From Clostridia bacterium (lineage in GTDB: Bacteria > Bacillota_A > Clostridia > Christensenellales > Aristaeellaceae): 46,884 bases of DNA. This document shows, piece by piece, positions 15,578 through 24,423 of this stretch. The stretch lies in contig JAFWUC010000041.1 of the NCBI GenBank assembly GCA_017518705.1, forward strand, positions 1 through 46,884. The letters run 5' to 3'. The stretch's first letter is position 1. Each line of letters starts with the position of its first letter. The position numbers and the translations under genes are program-made. The notes under the pieces are model-generated. The model worked only from the letters and a program-made list of their open reading frames with translations, did no database searches and was not told the DNA's origin.

Positions 15578-16856
15578 CGCTTCTCAATCTCCTTTCCAGC
15601 AGACCTACCATCCGGGTAAAGAACATTACCACGGCCAGGTATATAAGCGCCACCGCGATCAGCGGCATAAAGGGCGAATAGATCACCGAGCGGATTATGT
15701 CCCCGCCCTTGTTCAGGTCCTTGACCGCCACGTAGCCGGAAACGGAAGTTTCCTTGAGCAGGGCGATAAACTCGTTGGCCAGGGCGGGCAGTATGTTTTT
15801 GAACGCCTGGGGCAGGATAATGTACACCATGGTCTTCACATAACTGAAGCCCAGGGACTGGCCCGCTTCGAACTGCCCGTTGTCTATGGACATTATGCCG
15901 CCGCGCACGATCTCCGCCACGTAGGCGCCGGAGTTAATGCCGAAGGCGATTATGGCGGACAGGGTGCCGTCTTTGTTGGAGGCGAATATGATCAGGTACA
16001 TTATCAGCAGCTGCACCATGACGGGTGTGCCGCGGATAACGGTCAGATACACGCTGCAGACCTTGTCCAGCACCTTCAGCAGCGACTTGCCCACGCCCCT
16101 GCGCATGTTCTCGTGGTTCTTCTCCCACGTCGCCTTTATGCAGGCCACAACCGCGCCTATCGCAACGCCCATAAGGCCGCTTAACAGGGTGATTAGCAGG
16201 GTGGTCAGCAGGCCCTTCCACAGGTACTGCCACCTTTCGCCGTCAATGAAGTTCAGCCGGAACTGGGCGACGATCGGGTGATACTTTTTCACCGCGGTTA
16301 TGCCGTCCATGGCGTTGTACGCGTCCAGGCGGGCCGCTTCCTCGTCCGGGGCGCCGCTCACGCGCAGGGTTATATAAGTGCCTTCGTAGGGCGACCTGAC
16401 CAGGGCGACCCATTCGTCGCCCTTACCCGCCCAAAGCACGTCATAGGTGATCTTGCTTTTGGCCTTGGCCTTGTTGGAGCCGTCGTCGGGATAGACGAGC
16501 GTGACCGGACTGAACGCCGAAAGCTCGCCTTCTGAAAGCGTCCGGCCGTATATGTTCACAACGGCTTTTTCGCCCCGCTTCTGGAAGGCGAACTGGGTGG
16601 TCTTTTCGTCCCCGTCGATGTCCTTTTCAGCCTTCACGGAGGAATAGCCCGAGGGCGCGAGCACGTTGCCCAGCTTATAATAGCCGTCCTCGCTTTCCAG
16701 ATACGCGGTGAGCGTACCGTAAGGCAGGCTCTTGAAATCGTTGTCCGTCAGCCTGTCCGTGCCCTTGAACAGCCACAGATAGCCGATCTGCAGTATCAGC
16801 GCCAGGGCCACGACCCCGATAACGGCATAGAGTAGGGCGCGTTTGGTTTTAGTCAT
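15564..16856 (-). CDS. Amino-acid ABC transporter permease with extra N-terminal extracellular domain
   Basis: A 430-residue permease. Residues 9-30 are a membrane helix, followed by about 170 residues that should lie outside (31-205; [63 protein letters not shown]), then a normal His/Glu/Gln-type permease from about 212 ([39 protein letters not shown], and the EAA loop ending [12 protein letters not shown]). Standard permeases of this group have about 220 residues, so the N-terminal half is an addition. It does not resemble a substrate-binding protein. It is in one operon with the ATPase and binding-protein genes. Confidence 0.87.
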   Translation of the reverse strand: MTKTKRALLYAVIGVVALALILQIGYLWLFKGTDRLTDNDFKSLPYGTLTAYLESEDGYYKLGNVLAPSGYSSVKAEKDIDGDEKTTQFAFQKRGEKAVVNIYGRTLSEGELSAFSPVTLVYPDDGSNKAKAKSKITYDVLWAGKGDEWVALVRSPYEGTYITLRVSGAPDEEAARLDAYNAMDGITAVKKYHPIVAQFRLNFIDGERWQYLWKGLLTTLLITLLSGLMGVAIGAVVACIKATWEKNHENMRRGVGKSLLKVLDKVCSVYLTVIRGTPVMVQLLIMYLIIFASNKDGTLSAIIAFGINSGAYVAEIVRGGIMSIDNGQFEAGQSLGFSYVKTMVYIILPQAFKNILPALANEFIALLKETSVSGYVAVKDLNKGGDIIRSVIYSPFMPLIAVALIYLAVVMFFTRMVGLLERRLRSGEHR

Positions 16857-16931
16857 GATACACTCCGATAGTTTATTTACGCGTCAAGCGGGCGGGATAA
16901 TCTATCCCGCCCGCGAGTGCAGGCCGGCGCC

Positions 16932-17693
16932 TTATTCGGCAGCGGGTTCCTCGACTTCCTCAACGGGGATGTACTTGAGGATGATCTCATCCACGGTGCC
17001 GTCGGCGATCAGCTCGGCCAGCGCAGCGTCGATCTTTTCCTTGAGCTCGGCGTTGTCCAGCGCGATGGCGATGGCGTAATCCTCTACCGCGTAGTCGGTA
17101 TCCAGAAGGATCAGGTTGTCATAGGTCTCGATGTAGGCCTTGGCGGGGTTGTTGTCCAGTACCACGGCGTCGATCTTGCCGGCAGCCAGGGCAGCCACCG
17201 CGTCGGGGCCAGTCTTGAACTTCAGCACGTTCTCGTCACCGAAGTCGTCGGTGCAGTAGATGTCGCCGGTGGTGCCTTCCTGAACGCCGATGGTGTAGGA
17301 AGCGCCTTCCGCGTACAGATCGTCCACATTCTTGATGGGGCCATCAATAGGCACGATGATGGACTGCACGCCCGTGGCGTAAGTCACGGAGAAGTTGACG
17401 CTCTGCATTCTCTCCTCGGTGACCGTCATGCCCGCCATGGCGAAGTCGATCTTGCCGGACACGACCGCGGGGATCAGGGTCGCGAAGTCCATGTCGATGA
17501 TCTCCAGCTGATAGCCCAGCTTCTCGCAGATGGCCGCGGCGATCTCGGCGTCGATGCCCACGATCTCGGTATCCTCGTAGAACTCGTAGGGTTTGAAGGC
17601 GGCGTTGGTGCCCATGGTCAGCACGGGCAGGGTCTCCGCTACGGCGCCCAGCGCCAGCATGGCAACAAGCAGTATAGCTATGATCTTTTTCAT
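16932..17693 (-). CDS. Amino-acid ABC transporter substrate-binding protein (SBP_bac_3)
   Basis: A 253-residue periplasmic-binding-protein-like receptor of family 3. The mature part begins LPVLTMGTNAAFKPYEF, followed by GIDAEIAAAICEKLGYQLEIIDMDF, and the signature GKIDFAMAGMTVTEERMQSVNFS, all typical of polar amino-acid receptors. The start is ATG 17693 with GAGGAGG before it; a longer frame to 17732 lacks a ribosome site. The signal peptide ends GAVAETLP without a cysteine, so it is not a lipoprotein, which is unusual for a single-membrane Bacillota. A short acidic tail (VEEVEEPAAE) ends the protein. Confidence 0.9.
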   Translation of the reverse strand: MKKIIAILLVAMLALGAVAETLPVLTMGTNAAFKPYEFYEDTEIVGIDAEIAAAICEKLGYQLEIIDMDFATLIPAVVSGKIDFAMAGMTVTEERMQSVNFSVTYATGVQSIIVPIDGPIKNVDDLYAEGASYTIGVQEGTTGDIYCTDDFGDENVLKFKTGPDAVAALAAGKIDAVVLDNNPAKAYIETYDNLILLDTDYAVEDYAIAIALDNAELKEKIDAALAELIADGTVDEIILKYIPVEEVEEPAAE

Positions 17694-17723
17694 TTTATTC
17701 GTCCTCCTCAACAAGATGTTCGC

Positions 17724-17752
17724 ATTATACATCCTCCCGAATTATAATGCAA
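17724..17752 (-). promoter_or_regulatory. Promoter of the amino-acid ABC transporter operon
   Basis: On the minus strand: TTGCAT (17752-17747), 17 bp, perfect TATAAT (17729-17724). A second TATAAT lies in the spacer (17746-17741), but no good -35 was found for it. Confidence 0.72.
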
Positions 17753-17879
17753 GTATTTCGGGGCATTTTTAACATAATATACACAAAAGCTGTATATTTA
17801 TGCATTTATAAAACATCGCGGCTGCATAAACGGGGGCTTTCGGGGCGGCAGGGCGGCCCGGCGGCAAAGGCTTCCCGGC

Positions 17880-17909
17880 TTGACTATGCACCGACGGGTA
17901 CTTTATAAT
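17880..17909 (+). promoter_or_regulatory. Promoter of the GH2 gene
   Basis: TTGACT at 17880-17885, 18 bp, and a perfect TATAAT at 17904-17909. AAGGAGG at 17927-17933 precedes the ATG at 17939. Confidence 0.82.
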
Positions 17910-17938
17910 GTATATAAATCATTGTCAAGGAGGCGCGT

Positions 17939-19654
17939 ATGTTACCCAGAAGCGAATACCCCCGTCCCCGCTTCAGGCGCGACGGGTGGCTGAATCTGAA
18001 CGGTGAATGGGAATTCGAAACCGACCTTTCAGGCAGCGGTCTCGAACGGAACGTGCAGGACAAGCCCGAATTCGACAGCAGGATCACGGTGCCTTTCTGC
18101 CCCGAAAGCCGTTTGAGCGGCATAGGCAACACGGATTTCATGCCCCACGTGTGGTACAGGCGCAGGTTCGTCCTGCCCGAAGCTGCCTGCGGAAAACGGG
18201 TGTTCCTGAACTTCGGCGCGGTGGACTATGAAGCGTTCGTGTATATAAACGGCACCCTGTGCGGCAGTCACACGGGCGGGTACACGGGCTTCCAGCTCGA
18301 GATCACTTCCGCCCTCGTGCCCGGGGAAAACACCGTCGTCCTGCGGGTGAACGATCCCATGACCCCCTACCTCCAGCCCCGGGGCAAGCAGTCCGACAGG
18401 TACGGCTCCTACGGCTGCGTGTACACCCGCACCACCGGCATCTGGCAGACGGTGTGGCTGGAGTGGACCGAACAGACCCGCATAACGGGCGTAAAGATCA
18501 CTCCCGACGCCGTAAACGCCTCCGCGCTCATGGAGATCGAGGCAGACGGTGAGCTGGACGGCTGCGAAGTCTCCGCGGAGGTCAGCTTTGAAGGCGAATA
18601 CGAGACCGAAGCCTCCTGCGCGCTGGACGGCGGGCGCGGCTGCGTCAACCTGCTCATAGAAAACCCCCGCCTGTGGCAGCCCGGCGAAGGCAACCTGTAC
18701 GACGTGAAGCTCTGCCTTAAAAAGGAAGGCAGTACGCTTGACACGGTGTACACCTACTTCGGCTTAAGGAGCGTGCAGATACGGGGCTCCAAAGTGCTCA
18801 TAAACGGCAAACCCGTGTTCCAGCGCCTGGTGCTGGACCAGGGCTTCTATCCCGACGGCATATACACCGCGCCCACCGACGAGGCGCTCAAAAACGACAT
18901 ACTCCTGTCCATGGCCATGGGTTTCAACGGCGCGCGGCTGCACCAGAAGGTGTTTGAGGAGCGCTTCCTGTACCACGCGGACAAGCTGGGCTACCTGGTG
19001 TGGGGCGAGTTCCCCTCCTGGGGCATGATGCCCGACAAGCCCGAGAGCGCGGAGATATTCATAAGCCAGTGGATGGAAGAGCTAAAGCGGGACTACTCCG
19101 CGCCCTGCATCATAGGCTGGTGCCCCTGGAACGAGACCTGGGACGAGAACGGCTACGGCACGCGCGCCCGCACGCAGAAACTGTGCTACCTGATAACAAA
19201 GGCGTACGATCCCACCCGCCCCGTGATCGACGCCAGCGGCGGCATCCATGTCATTTACGACATCTACGACGCCCACGACTATACCCAGAGCGTGGAGACC
19301 TACCGCGAAAGGTTCGCCCCGGGCGAAAAGCTCTACGACAGGCTGGTCAAAAAGTACTATGAAGGCGACAAGCCCGTATTCATAAGCGAGTACGGCGGCA
19401 TCGGCTGGAACCCGGACGGCGCGGGCTGGGGTTACGGCGACGGCCCCAAGACCGAAGAGGAGTTCATAGAAAGGTACAAGGGCCTGACCGAAACGCTGCT
19501 GGACAACCCCGGACACTTCGGCTTCTGCTACACCCAGCTGACCGACGTGGAGCAGGAGAGGAACGGCCTGTACTACTACGACCGCCGGCCCAAGTTCGAC
19601 CCGAAGATCATCGGCCCCATCACCTCCCGCAAGGCGGCCTATGAAGACGAGTGA
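17939..19654 (+). CDS. Glycoside hydrolase family 2 enzyme
   Basis: A 571-residue GH2 protein. Domain order is sugar-binding jelly-roll (about 1-180; WLNLNGEWEF, HVWYRRRF, NFGAVDYEAFVYING), immunoglobulin-like domain (about 185-275) and TIM barrel (280-571). The acid/base is Glu399 in PWNETW and the nucleophile Glu484 in FISEYGG, both in the usual GH2 settings. It is much shorter than LacZ and lacks the extra C-terminal domains, as in many gut GH2 enzymes of beta-galactosidase, beta-glucuronidase or related specificity. There is no signal peptide, so it acts in the cytosol on imported oligosaccharides. Exact substrate unknown. Confidence 0.9.
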   Translation: MLPRSEYPRPRFRRDGWLNLNGEWEFETDLSGSGLERNVQDKPEFDSRITVPFCPESRLSGIGNTDFMPHVWYRRRFVLPEAACGKRVFLNFGAVDYEAFVYINGTLCGSHTGGYTGFQLEITSALVPGENTVVLRVNDPMTPYLQPRGKQSDRYGSYGCVYTRTTGIWQTVWLEWTEQTRITGVKITPDAVNASALMEIEADGELDGCEVSAEVSFEGEYETEASCALDGGRGCVNLLIENPRLWQPGEGNLYDVKLCLKKEGSTLDTVYTYFGLRSVQIRGSKVLINGKPVFQRLVLDQGFYPDGIYTAPTDEALKNDILLSMAMGFNGARLHQKVFEERFLYHADKLGYLVWGEFPSWGMMPDKPESAEIFISQWMEELKRDYSAPCIIGWCPWNETWDENGYGTRARTQKLCYLITKAYDPTRPVIDASGGIHVIYDIYDAHDYTQSVETYRERFAPGEKLYDRLVKKYYEGDKPVFISEYGGIGWNPDGAGWGYGDGPKTEEEFIERYKGLTETLLDNPGHFGFCYTQLTDVEQERNGLYYYDRRPKFDPKIIGPITSRKAAYEDE

Positions 19655-19675
19655 CACAGCGCCAAAATGAAATAA

Positions 19676-20344
19676 ATGAAGTATCCAAATATCTGCAGGG
19701 GCGGTTTCATAGACCGCCCCAACCGCTTTATCGCCCGCGCGGAGATAGACGGACGCATCCACACCGTGCACGTCAAAAACACGGGCCGCTTAAAAGAACT
19801 GCTGGTGCCCGGGGCCGAAGTGTTCCTTTCCGCTCCGGGCACTCCCGGCAGAAAGACCGTATACGACCTGGTGGCGGTGGCAAAGCCGGACGGGCGGATC
19901 GTAAACATAGACAGCCAGGCGCCCAACTCAGTCGCCCGGGAGTGGCTGGAAACACGGGGTTTCGACAAAATCGTCCCCGAATACGCTTTCGGGGATTCGC
20001 GGCTGGACTTTTATATGGAAAAAGGCGGCCGGCGCTTTCTTATGGAAGTCAAGGGCTGCACGCTGGAAAAGGGCAGCGTCGGCTTTTTCCCGGACGCGCC
20101 CACCCTGCGGGGGGCAAGGCATCTGAACGAACTGGCACACGCCGTAAGGCAGGGGTATTCGGCTTACCTGGCGTTCGTGATACAGATGGAAGGGGTCAGT
20201 GAGGTCCGCCCCAACACGGATACCGACCCCGCCTTCGCTTCCGCGCTGGAAAACGCGGTCAGGGCGGGCGTAAAGCCGGTGTTCATCACCTGCCGGGTCG
20301 CTCCGGACAGCCTGGAAGCGGACGGGAAAGCGGGAGGGCTGTGA
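19676..20344 (+). CDS. sfsA: SfsA family protein (DNA/RNA nuclease SfsA)
   Basis: A 222-residue SfsA protein. Family landmarks are the start with RFIARAEIDG, VHVKNTGRLKELLVPGAEVFL, VNIDSQAPNSVARE, a PD-(D/E)XK-like core (DSRLDFYMEKGGRRFLMEVKGCTL), and the FPDAPTLRGARHLNEL stretch. SfsA was first named for effects on maltose metabolism in E. coli and has been linked to nucleic-acid binding or cleavage; its role is not settled. It starts 22 bases after the GH2 stop with no clear ribosome site. The next gene overlaps its stop by one base. Confidence 0.92.
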   Translation: MKYPNICRGGFIDRPNRFIARAEIDGRIHTVHVKNTGRLKELLVPGAEVFLSAPGTPGRKTVYDLVAVAKPDGRIVNIDSQAPNSVAREWLETRGFDKIVPEYAFGDSRLDFYMEKGGRRFLMEVKGCTLEKGSVGFFPDAPTLRGARHLNELAHAVRQGYSAYLAFVIQMEGVSEVRPNTDTDPAFASALENAVRAGVKPVFITCRVAPDSLEADGKAGGL

Positions 20345-21231
20345 TGTTTTCGGATATCGCCTCAAGCAGGAACTGGGCTTCGGTCGAGCCCGTAAACAAA
20401 GGCTGGTCGAGCGACAGGAAGTTCTTTATCACCACGGATTCGGGAGAGCATCTGCTTTTGCGGCTCTCGGACAGGGATAGGCTTGCCGAGAAAAAGAAGG
20501 AATTCGAGATAGTCGAAAAGTATTCCCGTCTCGGCTTCCCGATGTCGATGCCGCTGGAATTCGGTCTATGCGGCGACGGGGCATATATGCTTTTGTCCTG
20601 GGTCGAGGGCACGGAGCTGGTTTCCGTGCTCCCCGCTCTGCCTGAAGACGAACAGTACCGTCTGGGCAGGCAGGCGGGCAAAATATTAAAACAGATCCAC
20701 TCGGTCCCTTTGGCGGAGGAAGACGTCCCCGAAGCGACCAAGCGGGAAAAGAAACTTCTGCAGCTGGCAAGATACGAAGCGTCAGGTCTCAGGATACCGC
20801 ACGACGGGACCGCGATAAAGTACGTGAAGGAAAACATAGACCGGATATGGCAAAAGCCGCCAGTGTATCTGCACGGGGACTTCCATCCCGGCAACCTTAT
20901 CTATACCGGAGATTCCTCCGTCGGGGTCATCGACTTTAACCGCTGGGAAGTCGGCGACCCGTATGAAGAGTTTTACAAGCTCGAGAGCTTCGGGACCGAG
21001 GTGAGCATACCCTACTGCATCGGCCAAATAGACGCGTACTTTGACGATTCCGTACCCGTGGATTTCTGGAAGGCGAATGCGGTGTACGTCGCGCAGGCAG
21101 CGCTGTTCTCCATAAAATGGGCCGAGAAATTCGGGCAGCGGGAGATCGACGGCATGGTCAGGCGGGCAAACAGGGCGTTTGCCGATTTCGACTGTTTTAA
21201 GCGCATCATCCCGAAGTGGTATCGGAAATAA
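20344..21231 (+). CDS. Aminoglycoside-phosphotransferase-fold kinase
   Basis: A 295-residue kinase of the APH family. It has the family's catalytic loop HGDFHPGN near residue 178 and the metal-binding VIDFNRWEVGDPYEE near 197, plus an N-lobe lysine/glutamate region (KFFITTDSGEHLLLRLSD). The family includes aminoglycoside and macrolide kinases, but also kinases of choline, homoserine and sugars; resistance should not be assumed. I chose ATG 20344, behind GGGAGGG, over GTG 20341. It overlaps sfsA by one base. Confidence 0.84.
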   Translation: MFSDIASSRNWASVEPVNKGWSSDRKFFITTDSGEHLLLRLSDRDRLAEKKKEFEIVEKYSRLGFPMSMPLEFGLCGDGAYMLLSWVEGTELVSVLPALPEDEQYRLGRQAGKILKQIHSVPLAEEDVPEATKREKKLLQLARYEASGLRIPHDGTAIKYVKENIDRIWQKPPVYLHGDFHPGNLIYTGDSSVGVIDFNRWEVGDPYEEFYKLESFGTEVSIPYCIGQIDAYFDDSVPVDFWKANAVYVAQAALFSIKWAEKFGQREIDGMVRRANRAFADFDCFKRIIPKWYRK

Positions 21232-21278
21232 CGCATAACTCACCGTTACAGAAAAAAACCGACATGCGGAGGCTGATT

Positions 21279-21995
21279 ATGATTTGCTTTTTGACCAGCA
21301 GAGTAGACGACACCGAGACGGGAAAACTGTTTTCCGCCAACCGTTTTGCCGATGAATTGCGGAAGCATTTCCCGCAGCCCTGCCGGGCATTGGACATCTG
21401 CTCCGACCCGGACGACTGGGAAGCGATGGACTTCTATTCCGCGCTCACGAAAAAGCAGTTCGAAGATGCAGGGTTCGCATTCGAACGGTTTGATACCCTG
21501 GACAACCGAAACCAAGAGCTTTCCGCCCGGCTCGTAGGGCAGTCTAACCTCATAATCCTCGCGGGGGGACATGTGCCAACGCAGAACCGGTTTTTTGAAA
21601 AGATCCGCCTCCGCGAACTGCTCAGGGACTTTGGCGGCGTCATCATAGGAATAAGCGCGGGAAGCATGAACAGCGCCAAAGTCGTATACTCACAGCCCGA
21701 AAAAGAAGGCGAGGCCGTCGATTCGTCGTATCAAAGGTTCTTCCCCGGGCTGGGCCTGACCGGAACAAATCTGCTTCCGCACTATCAGGCGGTAAAGGAC
21801 GATGTTCTGGACGGGCTCAGGGTATTTGAGGACATCGCCTGTCCGGACAGCATGGGAAAGACCTTTTACGCGATCCCGGACGGGAGCTATCTGTTTACCG
21901 ACGGCCGCAGGGAGGAATTGCGGGGAGAAGCGTATACGGTAAAAGACGGCGTCATCACCCGCATATCTTCATGCGGCGATATCGTTTTGCTGTGA
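21279..21995 (+). CDS. Peptidase S51 family protein (dipeptidase E / cyanophycinase-like)
   Basis: A 238-residue protein of peptidase family S51. The nucleophile region GVIIGISAGSMN with Ser126 is diagnostic, as is the preceding LIILAGGHVPTQNRFFEK. A HYQ segment (LLPHYQAV) supplies the likely histidine, and AIPDGSYLF follows the family. Enzymes of this family cut N-terminal aspartyl dipeptides (PepE) or cyanophycin; the substrate here is open. The start is ATG 21279 with CGGAGG six bases upstream, not the upstream codons in the same frame. A terminator follows. Confidence 0.86.
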   Translation: MICFLTSRVDDTETGKLFSANRFADELRKHFPQPCRALDICSDPDDWEAMDFYSALTKKQFEDAGFAFERFDTLDNRNQELSARLVGQSNLIILAGGHVPTQNRFFEKIRLRELLRDFGGVIIGISAGSMNSAKVVYSQPEKEGEAVDSSYQRFFPGLGLTGTNLLPHYQAVKDDVLDGLRVFEDIACPDSMGKTFYAIPDGSYLFTDGRREELRGEAYTVKDGVITRISSCGDIVLL

Positions 21996-22014
21996 CAGAC
22001 ACGGATAAAACAAA

Positions 22015-22053
22015 ACCCGGTCCGCCGTTTATGTGGCAGACCGGGTGTTTTTT
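22015..22053 (+). terminator. Terminator after the S51 peptidase gene
   Basis: Stem ACCCGGTC-x-GCC (22015-22026) with GGC-x-GACCGGGT (22035-22046), then six T residues. It overlaps the 3' end of the convergent GNAT gene. Confidence 0.88.
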
Positions 22054-22595
22054 CCGGCTTTGAACGCAAGGTATTCCGCCCTTGTCAGTATGCAGCGGTT
22101 TATGACCTTGTTTGCTCCGTCCCAGGGACGGACCATTTCTATCGTGCTGTCGTAATGAAAGCCGAACTTTTCTGCCAGCGCCTTCGAGCGCAGGTTCTCC
22201 CGGAAATAGCCGTACATGAAGTCCTCCGCGCCCAGCTTTTCAAACCCCAGTTCGAGCAGCAGCTTCACGATCTCCCTGCCGATGCCCCTGCCCTGAAACC
22301 GGGTGCCTACGCAGATACCGCACTCCTCGAAATGCCCTTTTTCGTACTCGTTTACCGCGCACAGCCCCACCGCTTCGTCCGTGTCCTTCAGCGCCACGAA
22401 CCAGGCCGTGTGTTCGCTTTGGAACCGGATGCTCCTTTCGCAGCGGGCGCGGGCGTCCTCTTCCGTATGGGTGGGCGTGAACAGCATCCATTTGTACACT
22501 TCCTCGTCTCCCCACACGTTTTTGAGCATGGACTCCCAGTCTTCCGCCCGCGCCTTTCTGAGGACTATGCGTTCCCCTTCCAGCGTTTCAAACAT
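22029..22595 (-). CDS. GNAT N-acetyltransferase
   Basis: A 188-residue RimJ/RimL-like acetyltransferase. It opens LEGERIVLRKARAEDWESM, has the core ECGICVGTRFQGRGIGREIV with the acetyl-CoA loop QGRGIG, and ends in the ALAEKFGFHYD strand followed by a C-terminal tail. Members modify N-termini of proteins or small amines; the substrate is unknown. I chose ATG 22595, which has GGTGAGG upstream, over a longer frame to 22646 that overlaps a hairpin. Its last codons form part of the terminator of the convergent gene. Confidence 0.86.
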   Translation of the reverse strand: MFETLEGERIVLRKARAEDWESMLKNVWGDEEVYKWMLFTPTHTEEDARARCERSIRFQSEHTAWFVALKDTDEAVGLCAVNEYEKGHFEECGICVGTRFQGRGIGREIVKLLLELGFEKLGAEDFMYGYFRENLRSKALAEKFGFHYDSTIEMVRPWDGANKVINRCILTRAEYLAFKAGKNTRSAT

Positions 22596-22621
22596 AAGCA
22601 AAACCTCACCGCAGATACAGC

Positions 22622-22655
22622 GCAGCCGGGACAGGCGTATACCCATCCCGGCTGC
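22622..22655 (-). terminator. Hairpin after yajC
   Basis: A perfect 10-bp stem (GCAGCCGGGA 22622-22631 with TCCCGGCTGC 22646-22655) sits 16 bases past the yajC stop. No T tract follows on the minus strand, so termination strength is doubtful. Confidence 0.55.
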
Positions 22656-22670
22656 ACGGCGAAACCTGTT

Positions 22671-23042
22671 TTAGATCTCGGGAGCCTTGTCGCTCTCCAG
22701 AGGCGCGTCTTCCACGGACTTGATAGCCCAGCGGGCCATGTTCATCACGGTCTTCTGCGCGCCCACGGCGATGATCACCTGGTCGTCCTTCACGCCGGTA
22801 ACGGTACCGTAGATGCCGCCGATGGTGCACACCCTGTCGCCCACCTTAAGGGCGTCCAGCATAGCCTTGACCGCCTTCTCCTTTTTCTTCTGGGGACGGA
22901 TCATAAGGAAGTACATCACGCCGAACATTATCAGCAGGAAGCCGATGGAAAAAATCATGCTCATACCGCCGCCCGCGGGTACTTCGCCTTCGGTCCCTGC
23001 GCTGGAATCCAGCAGATTGAAAAGCCTGAACAGATCGCTCAT
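22671..23042 (-). CDS. yajC: Preprotein translocase subunit YajC
   Basis: A 123-residue YajC protein. It has one membrane helix (about 28-48) followed by the diagnostic MIRPQKKKEKAVKAMLDALKVGDRVCTIGGIYGTV and a small cytosolic beta domain ending VIIAVG. YajC associates with SecDF next to the SecYEG channel. The N-terminal 25 residues are longer than in E. coli YajC, with a Gly/Glu-rich stretch before the helix. Here it is alone; tgt, secD and secF are not next to it. It has its own promoter. Confidence 0.93.
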   Translation of the reverse strand: MSDLFRLFNLLDSSAGTEGEVPAGGGMSMIFSIGFLLIMFGVMYFLMIRPQKKKEKAVKAMLDALKVGDRVCTIGGIYGTVTGVKDDQVIIAVGAQKTVMNMARWAIKSVEDAPLESDKAPEI

Positions 23043-23062
23043 TGTGTCGCTCCTCTTTAACT

Positions 23063-23091
23063 ATAATAGCGTTTCCGCCTTACACGGACAA
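23063..23091 (-). promoter_or_regulatory. Promoter of yajC
   Basis: On the minus strand: TTGTCC (23091-23086), 17 bp, TATTAT (23068-23063), followed by an AGAGGAG ribosome site before the ATG at 23042. Confidence 0.65.
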
Positions 23092-23215
23092 CTTACTTGG
23101 TTTATTTTATCATAACTCCCGCAAAATCACAACACCCGCCGGGCAAATTCGGGGGATTTTGCCGGGAATTTACGTTTATCCGCGCGATTCGCGCTTAAGC
23201 CGCGCTCCGGGCGTA

Positions 23216-23506
23216 CTATCTGTTGTATCTCCTGCCCGCCGTGACGAGCATGCCGAGCCCCACGGAAAAGCCGGCGGCAAAGCAGATAAAGCTGCATGGC
23301 GACTCGGTCGCGCCGAACAGCGCCGCCGTTACAGCCAGAGCCGCGCCCATCAATATAAGCCCGCTCCCGCTCAGGCGGCAGAACGCCCGCCTGTTTTCTG
23401 GCGCCACCTTATCCCTGTGGTACTCGTTCAGCAGCGTGATCTTTTCTTTGTTCCGGACCAGTATGCCCAGATAAACCAGCAGCGTGCCGATTATCCTTCC
23501 TGCCAT
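23216..23506 (-). CDS. DUF3784-like small membrane protein
   Basis: A 96-residue protein with hydrophobic segments near 4-16, 45-65 and 70-88. The middle part, LLNEYHRDKVAPENRRAFCRLSGSGLILMGAAL, follows the pattern of DUF3784 proteins (a Tyr-His stretch, a charged run, then a Gly-rich helix). Function is unknown. It lies downstream of rpmF on the same strand, behind a terminator. Confidence 0.68.
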   Translation of the reverse strand: MAGRIIGTLLVYLGILVRNKEKITLLNEYHRDKVAPENRRAFCRLSGSGLILMGAALAVTAALFGATESPCSFICFAAGFSVGLGMLVTAGRRYNR

Positions 23507-23543
23507 CCTGTCCTCCCGTCAAACCGGCTGTGGCGAAGGTATG

Positions 23544-23571
23544 AAAAAAAGAAGGCGGGCGCCTTCTTTTT
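23544..23571. terminator. Terminator after rpmF
   Basis: An 11-bp stem (AAAAAGAAGGC with GCCTTCTTTTT around a GGGC loop); on the minus strand seven T residues follow the GC part. It overlaps the rpmF stop codon. Confidence 0.9.
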
Positions 23572-23758
23572 ATTCCTCCTCCGCTTCTACCTTGATGATC
23601 TCCTGACCGTCATAGTAGCCGCAGGCCTTGCAAACTCTGTGGGACAGCTTCATCTTGCCGCACTTGGGGCACTTTACGATGCCGGGCAGAGACAGCTTCC
23701 AGTTAGCGCGGCGGGAATTTCTTCTGGCCTTTGATACCTTTCCTTTCGGTGTCGCCAT
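23570..23758 (-). CDS. rpmF: 50S ribosomal protein L32
   Basis: A 62-residue L32 protein: [22 protein letters not shown] at the start, with the zinc ribbon CPKCG and CKACGYY at residues 30-48. It keeps all four zinc cysteines, so it is the zinc-bound (C+) form. An acidic tail (KVEAEEE) ends it. It lies three bases after the yceD stop, as in most bacteria. Confidence 0.97.
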   Translation of the reverse strand: MATPKGKVSKARRNSRRANWKLSLPGIVKCPKCGKMKLSHRVCKACGYYDGQEIIKVEAEEE

Positions 23759-23761
23759 GGA

Positions 23762-24262
23762 TCACACCTCCTCGTTGTTATTGTGAAGTAATACGCTAAG
23801 CGCCTCCAGCGGGCGAGGTCCCCTCGCGCCTTCAAGGCAGTTGCACGGATCGGTATTGCGGTTCTTTCCGCACACGGGGCACAGCCCCTTGCAGTCTTCC
23901 CGGCACACGAAGCGCATGGGCAACTCGCTTAAGAGCGCCTCAAACGCCGCGCGGGAAATGTCGGCCCGGTAGCCTTCCAGGGGGTAGGTCTCGTCGCCTT
24001 CCTCCCGGGCGAACACGCAGTCCACCGGCACATCCATCTCCAGATCCGTCGCCTCGAGGCAGAGGGAACAGTGTGCCTTCACCGTGACCCTCAGGCGAGA
24101 ATTGACGCTGACCATGTCTATGCCCCCGGTCATAACGCCGGATACGAGCGCGTTTTCAAAGCCCAGCGTCTCGCCCATGAAAAACGTGGGTTCGAACTCA
24201 AGCGGCATCTCAAAGGGAATGCCTGCGCCGGGATTCGACAGCGCTTTAGACACGTCTAACAT
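23762..24262 (-). CDS. yceD: YceD (DUF177) family protein
   Basis: A 166-residue YceD protein, conserved with rpmF and tied to large-subunit rRNA accumulation in plants and bacteria, with exact role unclear. The C-terminal cysteine cluster RFVCREDCKGLCPVCGKNRNTDPCNC is diagnostic, and the central CSLCLEATDLEMDVPVDCVF also fits. The start is ATG 24262 behind GGAGG with a six-base gap. It forms an operon with rpmF. Confidence 0.93.
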   Translation of the reverse strand: MLDVSKALSNPGAGIPFEMPLEFEPTFFMGETLGFENALVSGVMTGGIDMVSVNSRLRVTVKAHCSLCLEATDLEMDVPVDCVFAREEGDETYPLEGYRADISRAAFEALLSELPMRFVCREDCKGLCPVCGKNRNTDPCNCLEGARGPRPLEALSVLLHNNNEEV

Positions 24263-24285
24263 CCTTAGCCTCCATTAGCCTTTAT

Positions 24286-24314
24286 ATTATAATGACTTCG
24301 CCGCAAAAAGTAAA
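24286..24314 (-). promoter_or_regulatory. Promoter of yceD-rpmF
   Basis: On the minus strand: TTTACT (24314-24309), 17 bp, perfect TATAAT (24291-24286). Confidence 0.8.
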
Positions 24315-24377
24315 GTTAAATAGGAGTTAATATGTAGTATTTTTGTAATACCTGAGCGTTCGGAAGCGGGATCCGGC

Positions 24378-24405
24378 AAAAAACGCGGGCGGAATGATCC
24401 GCCCG
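24378..24405 (-). terminator. Terminator of the carbohydrate ABC transporter operon
   Basis: On the minus strand, an 8-bp stem CGGGCGGA/TCCGCCCG (24405-24386) is followed by CG and six T residues. Confidence 0.9.
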
Positions 24406-24423
24406 TGCTTCGTATACGCGCCT

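Noticed and set aside
20344..21231. Aminoglycoside resistance gene
   Set aside because: The APH fold is shared by many metabolic kinases; nothing here shows an antibiotic substrate.
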